Assembly: GCA_019261985.1 (NCBI GenBank)
Contig: JAFAQY010000033.1
Coordinates: forward strand, 28,413 to 92,412
Length of the DNA stretch: 64,000 nt
Direction of reading: 5' to 3'
Source: Bryobacterales bacterium
Lineage (GTDB): Bacteria; Acidobacteriota; Terriglobia; Bryobacterales; Bryobacteraceae
The first letter of the stretch is position 1, and every line of letters starts with the position of its first letter. Below, piece after piece: positions 43,611-52,922 of the stretch. Position numbers and translations under genes: made by a program. The notes below the pieces were generated by a model. The model saw only the letters and a program-made list of their open reading frames with translations. It made no database searches and had not been told where the DNA came from.

Positions 43611-44597
43611 TTAAAACCCGCCACGCGGCCGATATCCCGGCCGGCACTGCACCCGGTACTTCTTGCCCACATCCGAGACAATCTCCACCGCTATTTTGCG
43701 GAAGCCTTCATTCGGATTCGGCTGCGGATAATAAGTGACTGTATAGGAATTGCCGAGATCCTCGCGGATCGCCTCGAAGGCTTCCACCTGCTTCTGCCAA
43801 GTGCGCGCAAAATATGTTTTACCGCCGGTGCGGGTGGAGATGCGTTTGAATACGTTCGAAGAAATCGGATCTTTGTTTACCTCGTTGGTCGAGATCACGT
43901 AGATAGGAATTCCCTCGTCTTCGGCTACCGCGCGGACGTCGTCAGGGGCGACCATGCTCGCGTTATCCGGACCGTTCGAAAACACGATCACCACTTTGCG
44001 CCCGGGCACCTTCGCCGCATCGCGCAGCGTTAGTAGCAAACTGTTGTACAGGGCCGAATCATCCCCGGCTACCGCCTTGCGCAGCCCCGAGATCGCGTCC
44101 GTGCGTTGCTTTGAGAGCGGCGCGGCTCGGGAAAGATTGCGGCTGTAGGTGTACACCGCGACGGAATCCGCGCGGTCCAAGCCTCTTATGAAATCGGCGA
44201 TGGCATCCGAGGCATATACGAAGCCCCTATACATGTAATTGCTGGTATCGAAGAGGACGAAAACGTTCGTGCCCACGAACGCGTCCGAGCGTAATTCAAC
44301 TCCGGATCCATCAGCCGGGGACGGTCCCGCCGGAACAGGCGCGGCGGAGCCGTCCGCCGCGATCTGCAAAGGCTGGCCATTTCCCTCCGCAAAAGTGTTC
44401 AGCTTTTGCGAAATACCATCTTCAAGAATATGGAAATCCTTGGGCTTTAGTCCATTAATATAATGCCCTTTGCTGTCGGTTACTTGAAAACTCAGCACCA
44501 CCATGTCCACTTTCACGCGGAACGTCGGGCGGTCCTGAGCAATGGCGAAACCTACTAAAGCGATTAAGCCAAAGATAAAGCCGAGTTTACGAGTCAC
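43611..44597 (-). CDS. Secreted VWFA-related protein, acidobacterial type
   Basis: This 328-residue protein has a signal peptide (MTRKLGFIFGLIALVGFAIA, then QDRP). An N-terminal beta domain (FRVKVDMVVLSFQVTDSKGH, DFHILEDGISQKLNTF) is followed by a VWFA domain with a DTSNY metal site (VFVLFDTSNYMYRGFVY), then GRKVVIVFSNGPDNASM and the C-terminal YTVTYYPQPNPNEGFRKIAV. This is the acidobacterial VWFA-related layout. It follows the 1127-residue protein by 30 bases, so the two are probably one operon. Confidence 0.9.
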   Translation of the reverse strand: MTRKLGFIFGLIALVGFAIAQDRPTFRVKVDMVVLSFQVTDSKGHYINGLKPKDFHILEDGISQKLNTFAEGNGQPLQIAADGSAAPVPAGPSPADGSGVELRSDAFVGTNVFVLFDTSNYMYRGFVYASDAIADFIRGLDRADSVAVYTYSRNLSRAAPLSKQRTDAISGLRKAVAGDDSALYNSLLLTLRDAAKVPGRKVVIVFSNGPDNASMVAPDDVRAVAEDEGIPIYVISTNEVNKDPISSNVFKRISTRTGGKTYFARTWQKQVEAFEAIREDLGNSYTVTYYPQPNPNEGFRKIAVEIVSDVGKKYRVQCRPGYRPRGGF

Positions 44598-44627
44598 TTG
44601 CGAACCCCCAGAAAACGAGAAAATATC

Positions 44628-47600
44628 TTACTCCGCAGCCTGACTTTGTTGCTTTCTTGCTTGGTCGCGCACTTCTTCGCCTACCAATCTGAGAGAACGC
44701 AGCAACGCCGGCCAGTCCTCCAGATGCGTGGCGAAAATTCGTTCGACTGTTTGTTGCGTCCACTGTGGAACCAAAACGTTCAACTGCGCCGGCGACGCAT
44801 GGATCTCATCGGCAAGCGCGGCGTAATACAAAAGATTCGATTCCCAGCTTTCCGCGAGAATGCGGCTGGAATATCCCATGAGTGTTGGAAACGTCCGCAG
44901 ATTCAGGAGCTCGAGCTGGAATGAATTCGCGAGCGTCGGCTTGGGAGAACCGAACGTGCGCGAGATCACGCCCGGGCGAAGCGCGTCTGCATTTTCGCTG
45001 GCCAGGCGTTTTAAGCTCGCGGCCAGCGGAGATTCCGAATCCGCGGGCGCAAGGTCGGTTGCGAGCAAGTACATCTCGGCGGGAGTGACGTTTTCGATCG
45101 CTTCCCGAACGTTTCCAGCCGCGAGCAGCGTATCGATTTTCTTCAATCGCGCCGGTGGCGCGTACCTCTCCAGCACTCCCTCCACCTGCGCCCGGCGCTG
45201 AGCGCTCAAAGCGCTATCGGCGAGCACGGCTTCCGCGTACGCCATATTCACACCAACCCAGTGAATCTGTGCGGGAGACACATTCCACCAGCGCGGAATG
45301 ATGCCCGTCAACAACATCTGCGGAACCAGATCGCCCCAGATCAATGCTTGCTCTTTCGACGGAATCAGGAAGTTTTGTTCCGCCTCCCCAAGAGCATAAG
45401 GCAGCGTTGCGAGCGACCCGACCAGGCGTCCACCGGCGTTCGCCGGCCACCCTGTGCCGAAAACTTCGGTATGCTTCCAGGTCTGCTCCGAGCCTTGAAT
45501 GCCGATGAAATCGTGGCTGCGCACGAATAGCGGATTCGTTTTCAGCACCTGCGCTCCGGGCGGCGCGTAATGAATATAGGTAAGCCCGACGAGAGTATCG
45601 CGAAGGAAAGGCGCCAATTGCCCGCGTAAATCCTTCAGCTTTTGCGGATCGTTCGCGGCCTTGTCTATCGTGGCGCGCAAATTTATCTTGCGCTGGGCGT
45701 CGATGTGCCGCTCCGTCCAATATCCGAACGCGAGCGCGCTCTTTTCCTCGCCCGTGATGGATGTCCGCGGCAATTGAACTTCGGAAATCCGGCTTGCCAG
45801 GCGTCCGGCCAAGGCGGTGTTCAGCTTCTCGCCGCGTGCGACGCTATCCAGGTTATCCGCCAGATCGAAAAGCGTGCTTAACGATACCAGCCGCTGCGCC
45901 TCGAAGATGCGAATCATCTCCTCGATCATTTGCTGGTGCGTATCGGAGGAGTCTTCCGCGGCGGTCCCGGCTAGCAGATCGATCATGCGATCCTGCGCGG
46001 AAAGCTTGTTCGAGGAGTGCGTCGCCTTAAGCAGCAGCCGCACGCCCGCCATGCCCCCGTCGAAAACGTCCTTCTCGTTTTGGATTTTCGAGAAAGGCTC
46101 GATCAATCCCGCCAGGGTTGCATCCGATTCCTGCGCCGCAATCGATCCCTGGCGCAAGAAAATTTGGTACAGTCCCGCTAAAGCCTGAACGATTCCCGCC
46201 GCATCCGAGCGCAGCAACGGATCGCGAATGCCGGATACAGCGTGGGCCGTATCGATGAATTGAAGGATGGTCTTGTCGCTGAGCCAGGGAGCTTCAGCAA
46301 ATAACGGATACTGCGCGCTCATCGATCGGTATTCGCGGGCCAGCCGGTCCACGGTTGCGGCTTCCAGCGGTTTGGTGCGCTCCCGGTCTACATCGCCGAG
46401 CGCCATGAAAATCTTAAGCGGCTCGTTTTCCGCCAGCTTGCGTGTCAAGCCGAACAGCGCTTCCAAAACATCGTCGGCATCTCTCCACGCCGGGGCGGCG
46501 CGGGTGAGCTTCGCATCGTATTTACCGCGCGGATGATTCGCGAACAGATTCTTCCACGTGTCGAGACTGCCGGGAAGATGCGGCCTGCCGTCGGAATCGA
46601 TCCGCAAACGCGTGGTAAGCAGCAGCATATCGGTATTCGACCGGAAGACCGGGCGCGCCGGACCGGGGCTGGTGACTTTACCACGAATCGCGGCGTAAAA
46701 TCGCTTCATGCGCTCTGGTTCCGTGAGATAGTCCTTCGCCGGACCATTGATCCGCGCCAGTGCGTCGAAATAGCTGGCGAGCCATCCGTCATCGCGCGCG
46801 ATTAGTTTCTCAAAGAAAGCGGCGCCTTTATCGGGACCCGCGGTGGCCAGCTCGGCCCATGCCTTTTCCGATCGTGCTCCGCCGGGGACCACCGCTTTTC
46901 CATCCCGGATCTGGAACATGCCGCCGAAGAAGTCCACCACGTGAGCGAAGATCTTCAACCGTTGCGCGGGAATTTGTTTCCTTAATTCTTCCGCGGTGTC
47001 GGTGTCCAACTTTGAAAACGCAAGATAGAGGCGGCAGAGCAGTGGATCGGCCAGGAAATAATCGATGAACTCGCCTTGCGTGCGGTCCTTGGCGCTTTGC
47101 CAGTAATCCAGGTTATAAAGGATGGGAATCCGGGCGGGACGATAATCGAGCGTAAACGGTCGGTTCGTGCGCAACGATTCTTCCAGTTCCTCGAGTGGAA
47201 ACCCCGAATCGATGGTCAAGAACGCCCGCGAGGCATTCACGGTTTCCAGCACCAGGTCAGACCCGCAACCGCCGCGAATACGATAACCGAGGACCCGAAG
47301 CAGGTCGCCGGTAGCCGCGGATTCGCAGCTATCGATGCGAATCATTTTGTCCTCGCCCGCGAGCTTGCTCAATTCGCGCGCCTCGCCTAAATACCGGACG
47401 ATCAGTTTGAGGTATTCGGTTTGATCCAGTCCCTCGGCGGCGTTCGTGGCTTGATAACCGTTCGTTACTATGTTGCGAGCAAGCGCCGGGAGTAGATCGT
47501 CGGGCTTCAAATCGGGCGACAGCGCGGCCATTCTTGCGAAGGACATCAATGGCCCGGGTATTTCGATATACGCCTGTTGCACGGGCCCGCTTGCTTGCGG

Positions 47601-48011
47601 AAGGGAAAGGCCGCCCCCGCCGGCGGCATTAAAGGCGCTTAAGCGACGCAAAGCGGATGCTCGATCTCCGGCGGCTAAGTCGAGGGCAGCAAGCCGTCGC
47701 GCGACTGCGGCGCGCTCGGCGGCTGCAGCCTTGGTACGATCGAGAACCTGCGCCAGCGCCGCGTAGGCATCCCGCGCGCTGGGATCTCGGTAGCGGTCCA
47801 GGAATTCCGCGTACCGCCGTATCGCGGCCGGATTCGCGCTGGGCCCGTTCGCGGCTTGCTGAAGCCGGGCCTGCGCCTGCTTGGCTTCGCCGCGGGTTTC
47901 GAGCCTCCAAAGTTCATCGGTCGGACCCTGAGCTAAGCCGTTTTGCGCCGCAAATCCCAAGGCAACAAGAACGAGAACCAGCCGCATACCTGCACTAACC
48001 TCCGCGTTCAT
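44628..48011 (-). CDS. Large secreted protein of unknown function
   Basis: This 1127-residue protein starts at an ATG with GGGAG six bases upstream; a second ATG at 47987 gives a shorter signal peptide. The signal segment is MRLVLVLVALGFAAQNGLAQ. The rest is almost wholly alpha-helical, rich in Leu, Ala and Arg, without recognised catalytic motifs; early parts (LQQAANGPSANPAAIRRYAE) resemble TPR-like helices. A conserved-looking patch lies near residues 830-960 (WPANAGGRLVGSLATLPYAL, PRWWNVSPAQIHWVGVNMAY). It is followed by a VWFA protein. It may be a periplasmic scaffold; I assign no function. Confidence 0.7.
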   Translation of the reverse strand: MNAEVSAGMRLVLVLVALGFAAQNGLAQGPTDELWRLETRGEAKQAQARLQQAANGPSANPAAIRRYAEFLDRYRDPSARDAYAALAQVLDRTKAAAAERAAVARRLAALDLAAGDRASALRRLSAFNAAGGGGLSLPQASGPVQQAYIEIPGPLMSFARMAALSPDLKPDDLLPALARNIVTNGYQATNAAEGLDQTEYLKLIVRYLGEARELSKLAGEDKMIRIDSCESAATGDLLRVLGYRIRGGCGSDLVLETVNASRAFLTIDSGFPLEELEESLRTNRPFTLDYRPARIPILYNLDYWQSAKDRTQGEFIDYFLADPLLCRLYLAFSKLDTDTAEELRKQIPAQRLKIFAHVVDFFGGMFQIRDGKAVVPGGARSEKAWAELATAGPDKGAAFFEKLIARDDGWLASYFDALARINGPAKDYLTEPERMKRFYAAIRGKVTSPGPARPVFRSNTDMLLLTTRLRIDSDGRPHLPGSLDTWKNLFANHPRGKYDAKLTRAAPAWRDADDVLEALFGLTRKLAENEPLKIFMALGDVDRERTKPLEAATVDRLAREYRSMSAQYPLFAEAPWLSDKTILQFIDTAHAVSGIRDPLLRSDAAGIVQALAGLYQIFLRQGSIAAQESDATLAGLIEPFSKIQNEKDVFDGGMAGVRLLLKATHSSNKLSAQDRMIDLLAGTAAEDSSDTHQQMIEEMIRIFEAQRLVSLSTLFDLADNLDSVARGEKLNTALAGRLASRISEVQLPRTSITGEEKSALAFGYWTERHIDAQRKINLRATIDKAANDPQKLKDLRGQLAPFLRDTLVGLTYIHYAPPGAQVLKTNPLFVRSHDFIGIQGSEQTWKHTEVFGTGWPANAGGRLVGSLATLPYALGEAEQNFLIPSKEQALIWGDLVPQMLLTGIIPRWWNVSPAQIHWVGVNMAYAEAVLADSALSAQRRAQVEGVLERYAPPARLKKIDTLLAAGNVREAIENVTPAEMYLLATDLAPADSESPLAASLKRLASENADALRPGVISRTFGSPKPTLANSFQLELLNLRTFPTLMGYSSRILAESWESNLLYYAALADEIHASPAQLNVLVPQWTQQTVERIFATHLEDWPALLRSLRLVGEEVRDQARKQQSQAAE

Positions 48012-48218
48012 TGCTAGCTCCCATTTTGAGCAGCGCCGCGCGTGTAACCGTCTGGGAGCTACGGATTTCCACTGTACCACTGCGGCGCGCCGCGTGTGTA
48101 CCGGCCTCAAATTTGAGAGCAATGAAAGATTGGACATGTTACAGATGGCGAGGGAACGCGAGCGGCGGGCAGCCCTCAAGCATGCATTTCTTGGTATTCT
48201 CGAACCAAGGCGGTAACT

Positions 48219-48575
48219 ATGGTGGTACGCATCCGGCTTCAAAAGGGTCGGCCGGTTCGGCGGAAGCGGGGCAAGAATCGCCACTTGGCCTCGGCCAGTG
48301 GCGCGCTACTCATTCCGGTGGCGCTGATGGCCTATGTGCTCGGGTTCTGGAGCCTGGCTTCCGACATGGGCTTGACGGGCGAATTTGGAATCAAAGGAAC
48401 GTTCTCACACTGGCAGCTATGGATGGCTGCGGCGGTGCTGTTGCACGTGTTGTCATCCATTCTAAGCCGGTACGGCCGCAGCGGCGATTTTGAAATTCCC
48501 GAGGTATTGACGCCTCACTTCGCGCCGTTTCACGCGGGCGATGCTGACAAGTCACCTGAACGGCCACCGCGCTAG
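48219..48575 (+). CDS. Small two-span membrane protein
   Basis: This 118-residue protein has a basic N-terminus (MVVRIRLQKGRPVRRKRGKN), then two hydrophobic segments (LLIPVALMAYVLGFWSLASD and HWQLWMAAAVLLHVLSSILS) and a C-terminal polar tail (YGRSGDFEIPEVLTPHFAPF). The spacing looks genuine. I do not recognise a family. Confidence 0.65.
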   Translation: MVVRIRLQKGRPVRRKRGKNRHLASASGALLIPVALMAYVLGFWSLASDMGLTGEFGIKGTFSHWQLWMAAAVLLHVLSSILSRYGRSGDFEIPEVLTPHFAPFHAGDADKSPERPPR

Positions 48576-48588
48576 TTCGTCCGGCATC

Positions 48589-48618
48589 TTGACATCGTTT
48601 TATAAAAGCATCATGATG
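48589..48618 (+). promoter_or_regulatory. Promoter and operator of the intact vapBC pair
   Basis: TTGACA (48589-48594), a 17-base spacer and CATGAT (48612-48617) would start transcription at or next to the vapB ATG at 48624. The -10 is embedded in CATCATGATG (48609-48618), the same core as at 30233-30242. GACATC (48591-48596) and GATGTC (48615-48620) form a longer inverted repeat. Confidence 0.6.
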
Positions 48619-48623
48619 TCTAT

Positions 48624-48887
48624 ATGAGGACCACATTAACTCTGGAAGATGACATTGCAGAGCAGCTTACGGACCTCGCGCGGGAATCCCGGAAAGGCTT
48701 CAAGGCTGTGGTGAATGAGACGCTACGGCGAGGTCTCGGCGGAGCAGTCCGGCGTGAACCGAAGTTTATCTTGAAGCCCCATGCGGGAAATCTCCGCCCC
48801 GGCATCGACGATCGGCGCCTGAACGATTTGATTTGGGAGATGGACGAAGAACGGCTGACTCGAAAACACACGAGCGGCAAATCGTGA
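48624..48887 (+). CDS. vapB: Antitoxin VapB, ribbon-helix-helix type
   Basis: This 87-residue protein begins MRTTLTLEDDIAEQLTDLAR, with the strand TTLTL and the helix-turn-helix ESRKGFKAVVNETLRRGLG typical of VapB/DUF2191 antitoxins. The C-terminal half (FILKPHAGNLRPGIDDRRLN, DLIWEMDEERL) binds the toxin. It overlaps the vapC start by four bases. It is probably autoregulated through the palindrome upstream. This system is distinct from the one at 30237. Confidence 0.88.
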   Translation: MRTTLTLEDDIAEQLTDLARESRKGFKAVVNETLRRGLGGAVRREPKFILKPHAGNLRPGIDDRRLNDLIWEMDEERLTRKHTSGKS

Positions 48888-49312
48888 TTATTCCGGATCT
48901 CAACCTGCTCATTTACGCGTACGATTCCACTTCACCGTTTCACACCCGCGCGAGAGACTGGTGGGTCTCCTGTCTTTCGGGCAACACACCTGTCGGCCTC
49001 TCCTGGCTTGTTGCGCTCGGTTTCATTCGCCTTTGGACTAGCCCGAGAGTCTTTGCCAATCCGATGGGAGTCGACATCGCGGCTGGTCATGTTGAGTCCT
49101 GGTTAGGCCGCGATATAGTTCGAATGGTTCAACCCGGTGCCCGCCACGCAGAACTTGTTTTCGGATTTCTGCGCGAGCTCGGCAAAGGCGGAAATCTGAC
49201 CACCGATGCGCACTTAGCCGCACTGGCGGTCGAAACCAGATCCGTCATTCACACGACGGATACGGACTTCCTGCGCTTCCCAGGCGTGAAGTGGATTAAT
49301 CCTTTAATGTGA
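48884..49312 (+). CDS. vapC: Toxin VapC, PIN-domain ribonuclease
   Basis: This 142-residue protein starts at the GTG overlapping the vapB stop (MIIPDLNLLIYAYDSTSPFH). PIN-domain acids are visible: Asp-5 in PDLN, an acidic or polar residue in LVALGFIRLW (where other families have Glu, so this one belongs to the subgroup with F-I-R), and Asp residues in TTDAHLAALAVE and HTTDTDFLRFPG. It is expected to cleave RNA, in related proteins often tRNA or rRNA, when VapB is degraded. Confidence 0.88.
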   Translation: MIIPDLNLLIYAYDSTSPFHTRARDWWVSCLSGNTPVGLSWLVALGFIRLWTSPRVFANPMGVDIAAGHVESWLGRDIVRMVQPGARHAELVFGFLRELGKGGNLTTDAHLAALAVETRSVIHTTDTDFLRFPGVKWINPLM

Positions 49313-49363
49313 ATCTGTGTATGGGGAGATGCGCGCAACAGCGCCGCGCCCATGGAAATTGAA

Positions 49364-49849
49364 TTAAGCCGGGCGAGAGATGGTAACAACAGCCTCCGCC
49401 TCCGCTGACTTCCCTTCCCCGATCGGCCCGACCCGCTCCGCGGTCTTGAATTTCACAGACACGCGATCCACGTCCAGAGCCAGCGTCCGCGCGAGCGCTT
49501 CGCGGATCATCAGGCGGTAGTCGTTCAATTTCGGACGCTCCAGAACCACCGTCGAATCCACGTTCACGATCGCGAAGCCATGCTCCCGCACCAGCTTCGC
49601 GGCATGCGCCAGGAACTGAGCGCTATCTGCGCCTTTCCACCGCGGATCCGTGTCCGGAAAGTGCATCCCGATGTCCCCTAACGCCGCAGCGCCCAGCAAT
49701 GCATCGGTGATCGCATGGGCAAGGATGTCGGCGTCGGAATGGCCTTCAAGACCCATTTCGCTTGGAATCGTCACCCCGCCCAGGATCAATGCCCGGCCGG
49801 GCGCAAGACGGTGAACATCCCAGCCCAGGCCCGTGCGGACCTCGCTCAC
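49364..49849 (-). CDS. ispF: 2-C-methyl-D-erythritol 2,4-cyclodiphosphate synthase
   Basis: This 161-residue enzyme makes the cyclic diphosphate intermediate of the non-mevalonate isoprenoid pathway. Metal ligands are seen in GLGWDVHRLAPGR (Asp and His) and LEGHSDADILAHAI (His). The conserved DIGMHFPDTDPRWKGADS and the C-terminal FKTAERVGPIGEG are also present. It overlaps the ispD stop by four bases and is translationally coupled to it. Confidence 0.97.
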   Translation of the reverse strand: MSEVRTGLGWDVHRLAPGRALILGGVTIPSEMGLEGHSDADILAHAITDALLGAAALGDIGMHFPDTDPRWKGADSAQFLAHAAKLVREHGFAIVNVDSTVVLERPKLNDYRLMIREALARTLALDVDRVSVKFKTAERVGPIGEGKSAEAEAVVTISRPA

Positions 49850-50562
49850 GATGCGGTCCGGCTGGCCAGTTCCTCGGCTAAGAACAGCCGCGCCAGTTCC
49901 ATGTCGGAAGGCTTGGTGATTTTAATGTTGCGGTCGCTACCCTGCACCACGCTCACCTCGACCTCCTCCAGCCTTTCCACGAGGCTGGATTCGTCCGTAG
50001 CCGTGAACGCGTCGCTGCGCGCGGCCGCGAAAGCGCGCTTGAGCAAATCGAACCGGAATACCTGGGGCGTTTGCGCCAGCACCAGATGCTCGCGGGGAAG
50101 CGTAGAACGGATTTTGTTCTTGTGAACCTTTTTCACCGTATCTACCGGGACGATGCCGACGATCGCCGCGCCGCTTTCGGCAGCCTCCGCGATCACTCGA
50201 TCTACAAGCACGGGATCGATGAATGGACGCACCGCATCGTGCACGGCCACAAGCTCGGTATCGGGGCTTAGGGAATCCAGAGCATTCTCCACCGATTGCT
50301 GCCGCGTCTCGCCGCCTTCCACAACCCGCACCGGTTTCGACGGCCGCTCCTGGTGAATCAGCCCGCGCGCCCAGTCCATGTCTTCGGCGCGCAATGCCAC
50401 CACGATTTCCGATACAGGCGCGCAAAGCAGGAATTTACGAATGGTGTGGATCAGGATCGGCGCGCCTTCAAGTAGCATAAACTGCTTGCGGCTGGTGCCG
50501 GATTTCTCCCGGCCCATGCGAGTCCCGAGGCCTGCAGCCGGAAGAATGACGGAGACTTTCAT
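49846..50562 (-). CDS. ispD: 2-C-methyl-D-erythritol 4-phosphate cytidylyltransferase
   Basis: This 238-residue enzyme transfers CMP to methylerythritol phosphate. The nucleotide-binding P loop is ILPAAGLGTRMGREKSGTSR and then KQFMLLEGAPILIHTI. The catalytic AVHDAVRPFIDPVL and the later ATDESSLVERLEEVEVSVV are family-typical. Its position upstream of ispF and downstream of a YacL-like gene is the same as in Bacillus. Confidence 0.96.
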   Translation of the reverse strand: MKVSVILPAAGLGTRMGREKSGTSRKQFMLLEGAPILIHTIRKFLLCAPVSEIVVALRAEDMDWARGLIHQERPSKPVRVVEGGETRQQSVENALDSLSPDTELVAVHDAVRPFIDPVLVDRVIAEAAESGAAIVGIVPVDTVKKVHKNKIRSTLPREHLVLAQTPQVFRFDLLKRAFAAARSDAFTATDESSLVERLEEVEVSVVQGSDRNIKITKPSDMELARLFLAEELASRTAS

Positions 50563-50588
50563 GTGGACGAACTAACGATTGTACGACG

Positions 50589-51644
50589 TCACAATGCCGA
50601 ACCTGTAGCGCTGCTGGCCTGAACGGCTTCGCGCGCCGGCTTGTCGTGAATGGCGTGCATGCGCTCGTCGAAACGGCCGAAAATCATTTTGCCGGCGGTG
50701 GTTTGGAGTACGCTCGTGACCGCGATGTCGATGGTTTTGGAGATCATCTTGCGCGCGTTGTCGACCACTACCATGGTGCCGTCGTCGAGATAAGCGACGC
50801 CCTGATTGTATTCCTTGCCTTCCTTCAAAATGAATACCCGCATGGTCTCGCCCGGCAGCACCACCGGTTTCAGCGCATTGGCCAGCTCATTTATATTTAG
50901 AACTTCGACTTTATGAAGCTGCGCGACTTTGTTGAGATTGAAGTCATTCGTCACGATCTTACAGTTGTACAGTTTGGCAAGTTCGATCAGCTTCATATCC
51001 ACATCCCGGACGTTCGGAAAATCATCTTCGAGTATCTGCACATCCAACTCAGGCATCTTTTGAAGCTTTTGCAAAATATCCAGCCCGCGGCGGCCGCGGT
51101 TGCGCTTCATTGAATCCGATGAATCCGCCACCAGTTGCAGCTCGCGTAAAACGAATTGAGGGATCACAATAGAACCGTCGATGAAGCCGGTTTCCGCGAT
51201 ATCGACAATACGCCCGTCAATGATCACGCTGGTATCTAGTATTTTGAAAGATGTTTTCGTGGTTTTCTCGCCGCCGAATAGCCCGCCCATCGCGGCGAGA
51301 TTGAGCATATCGCCCTTCGCTGCTCCCACCACCAGCCCGCAATAAGTCATCCACGCGAGCAGCGCCACTTGCAGAAACGGAATCGTCGGATTCGAGGGAA
51401 GGCGCTCCAGCACCAGCGAGATCAGGAAAGCGCCCAGAATTCCCAAAATACTGCCGAAAGCCGCCCCAATCAGCCGCTTCAGGCTCACCGCCTTGATGCG
51501 AATCTCGAAAACCACCACGCCTATTCCGGCCAGGACGCCGATGATCGCCGAAACTAGCCCGTTTTGGCCGACCGGGCGCAGAAAATACGCGGCACAACCG
51601 AGCACGGCGATAAAAAGAAAACGAATTAGAAGTAAGTCCGCCAT
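50589..51644 (-). CDS. PIN-TRAM integral membrane protein (YacL-like)
   Basis: This 351-residue protein has about four N-terminal membrane segments (1-110), a cytoplasmic PIN domain (about 135-250; [20 protein letters not shown] with the first acids, [33 protein letters not shown]) and a C-terminal TRAM domain ([33 protein letters not shown]). YacL-type proteins are suspected membrane-bound RNases. It is the first gene of the ispD-ispF unit. Confidence 0.93.
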   Translation of the reverse strand: MADLLLIRFLFIAVLGCAAYFLRPVGQNGLVSAIIGVLAGIGVVVFEIRIKAVSLKRLIGAAFGSILGILGAFLISLVLERLPSNPTIPFLQVALLAWMTYCGLVVGAAKGDMLNLAAMGGLFGGEKTTKTSFKILDTSVIIDGRIVDIAETGFIDGSIVIPQFVLRELQLVADSSDSMKRNRGRRGLDILQKLQKMPELDVQILEDDFPNVRDVDMKLIELAKLYNCKIVTNDFNLNKVAQLHKVEVLNINELANALKPVVLPGETMRVFILKEGKEYNQGVAYLDDGTMVVVDNARKMISKTIDIAVTSVLQTTAGKMIFGRFDERMHAIHDKPAREAVQASSATGSAL

Positions 51645-51735
51645 GGCAATTCACCCTTTAGGCCTGAACTCGGGCCATTAACCCTCCGACAGGGACAAAC
51701 GCGGGTGTTAAGGGACTGAGTATATCAGTTTCCCG

Positions 51736-51779
51736 TGGGGGCAGGTTGCAAACCTGCGGCGGGTTGCCAAACCCGCCCA
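51736..51779 (-). repeat. Double-hairpin element (class B), copy 8
   Basis: TGGGGGCAGGTTGCAAACCT, GCGGCGGGTTGCCAAACCCG and CCCA, in inverted orientation, between the divergent YacL-like and NUDIX genes. Confidence 0.85.
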
Positions 51780-51847
51780 GCGCGGCTAGCGTCCGCATGC
51801 CATCCTGTCCACGCAAGTTACTATGCAGTTAGTAACATCCTTAACAA

Positions 51848-52375
51848 ATGAAACTCATCTCCTCAAAAGAACTCGTTCGAACACCGATTTTTCATGTGAC
51901 CTTCGATCACGCTGTCGATCCGGATGGCTTCGAAATAAAGCGCGCGATTGTCCAACATGGTGGCTCGGCGGTAATGATGGCCGTGGATGATCACAAGCGC
52001 ATTTTGCTGGTACGACAATACCGGCTGCCGGCGCGCCGGTATCTATGGGAGCTGCCTGCGGGACGCGTGGATGAGGGCGAGACCACGCTACAGGCCGCTC
52101 GGCGCGAACTCATGGAGGAAACGGGCTACCGCGCGCGGAGCTGGAAGAAGCTCGCCGAGTTTTATCCCAGCCCCGGCTTTCTGGCCGAAAAAATGACCAT
52201 TTTCCTTGCGACGGAGTTAACGGAAGGCACTCAATCGCCCATGGAAGATGAACGCATCGAAACGCGCTGGTTTTCCGCGCGCGAGCTCGATCAACTGATC
52301 GGATCGGGGAAAATGATCGATGCGAAAACGCAGATTGGGTTCCTCAAGTGGAAGCGGTACGTCGCAAATAAGTGA
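51848..52375 (+). CDS. NUDIX hydrolase (ADP-ribose pyrophosphatase type)
   Basis: This 175-residue protein carries a complete Nudix box (GRVDEGETTLQAARRELMEE, then TGY) near residues 76-98, preceded by VRQYRLPARRYLWELPAGRV, which marks the ADP-sugar pyrophosphatase subgroup. It probably hydrolyses ADP-ribose or a related nucleoside diphosphate sugar. Its 3' end overlaps that of rdgB, which is on the other strand, by 32 bases. Confidence 0.92.
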   Translation: MKLISSKELVRTPIFHVTFDHAVDPDGFEIKRAIVQHGGSAVMMAVDDHKRILLVRQYRLPARRYLWELPAGRVDEGETTLQAARRELMEETGYRARSWKKLAEFYPSPGFLAEKMTIFLATELTEGTQSPMEDERIETRWFSARELDQLIGSGKMIDAKTQIGFLKWKRYVANK

Positions 52376-52922
52376 ACATCCGCTCGAGTGCCTGAGCGCG
52401 ATGGCTGACCTTCATTTTTTCGGCAATGGGCGCCTCGCCGAACGTGCAGCCGAAGGGCTCGTGATAGAACAGCGGGTCGTAGCCGAAGCCGCCTGTTCCA
52501 CGCGGGCCGTCTAAAATGCGGCCCTCCACCGCGCCGCGGAACGTTTGAACCAGCTTGCCGTTTTTCACCAGCGCAATCACGCACACAAACCGCGCGCTCC
52601 GCTTCTCTACGCCTTTCAGCCGCGTCAATAATAAAGAATTGTTGGCTGCGTCGGTCGCGTCCGGCCCGGCGTACCGCGCCGAGTAGACTCCGGGAGCGCC
52701 GCCGAGCGCGTCGACTTCCAGGCCGGAGTCGTCGGCAAAAAGATAGCCGTCGTTAAGCCGCCCATAGTACTCAGCTTTTGCGACCGCGTTTTCTTCAAAA
52801 TCGGAGCCGTGCTCTTCAGGAGGATCGGTCTTCACGGGCAACTGGCGAACATCGAAGTCCGGCGCGGCTAGCTGAAATTCCCGCAGCTTGCCGGGATTCG
52901 ATGTAGCGCAATAAACGATCAC
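52344..52922 (-). CDS. rdgB: dITP/XTP pyrophosphatase (RdgB/HAM1)
   Basis: This 192-residue house-cleaning enzyme removes deaminated purine nucleotides. It begins [20 protein letters not shown] (SxNxxK motif), and has [44 protein letters not shown] and the terminal [13 protein letters not shown]. All are typical of the family. Its ATG overlaps the stop of rph by four bases. Confidence 0.96.
   Translation of the reverse strand: MIVYCATSNPGKLREFQLAAPDFDVRQLPVKTDPPEEHGSDFEENAVAKAEYYGRLNDGYLFADDSGLEVDALGGAPGVYSARYAGPDATDAANNSLLLTRLKGVEKRSARFVCVIALVKNGKLVQTFRGAVEGRILDGPRGTGGFGYDPLFYHEPFGCTFGEAPIAEKMKVSHRAQALERMFTYLRRTAST

Noticed and set aside
44598..44924. Plus-strand frame in the gap after the VWFA gene start
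   Set aside because: It mostly lies antisense to the end of the 1127-residue protein gene and lacks any family pattern.
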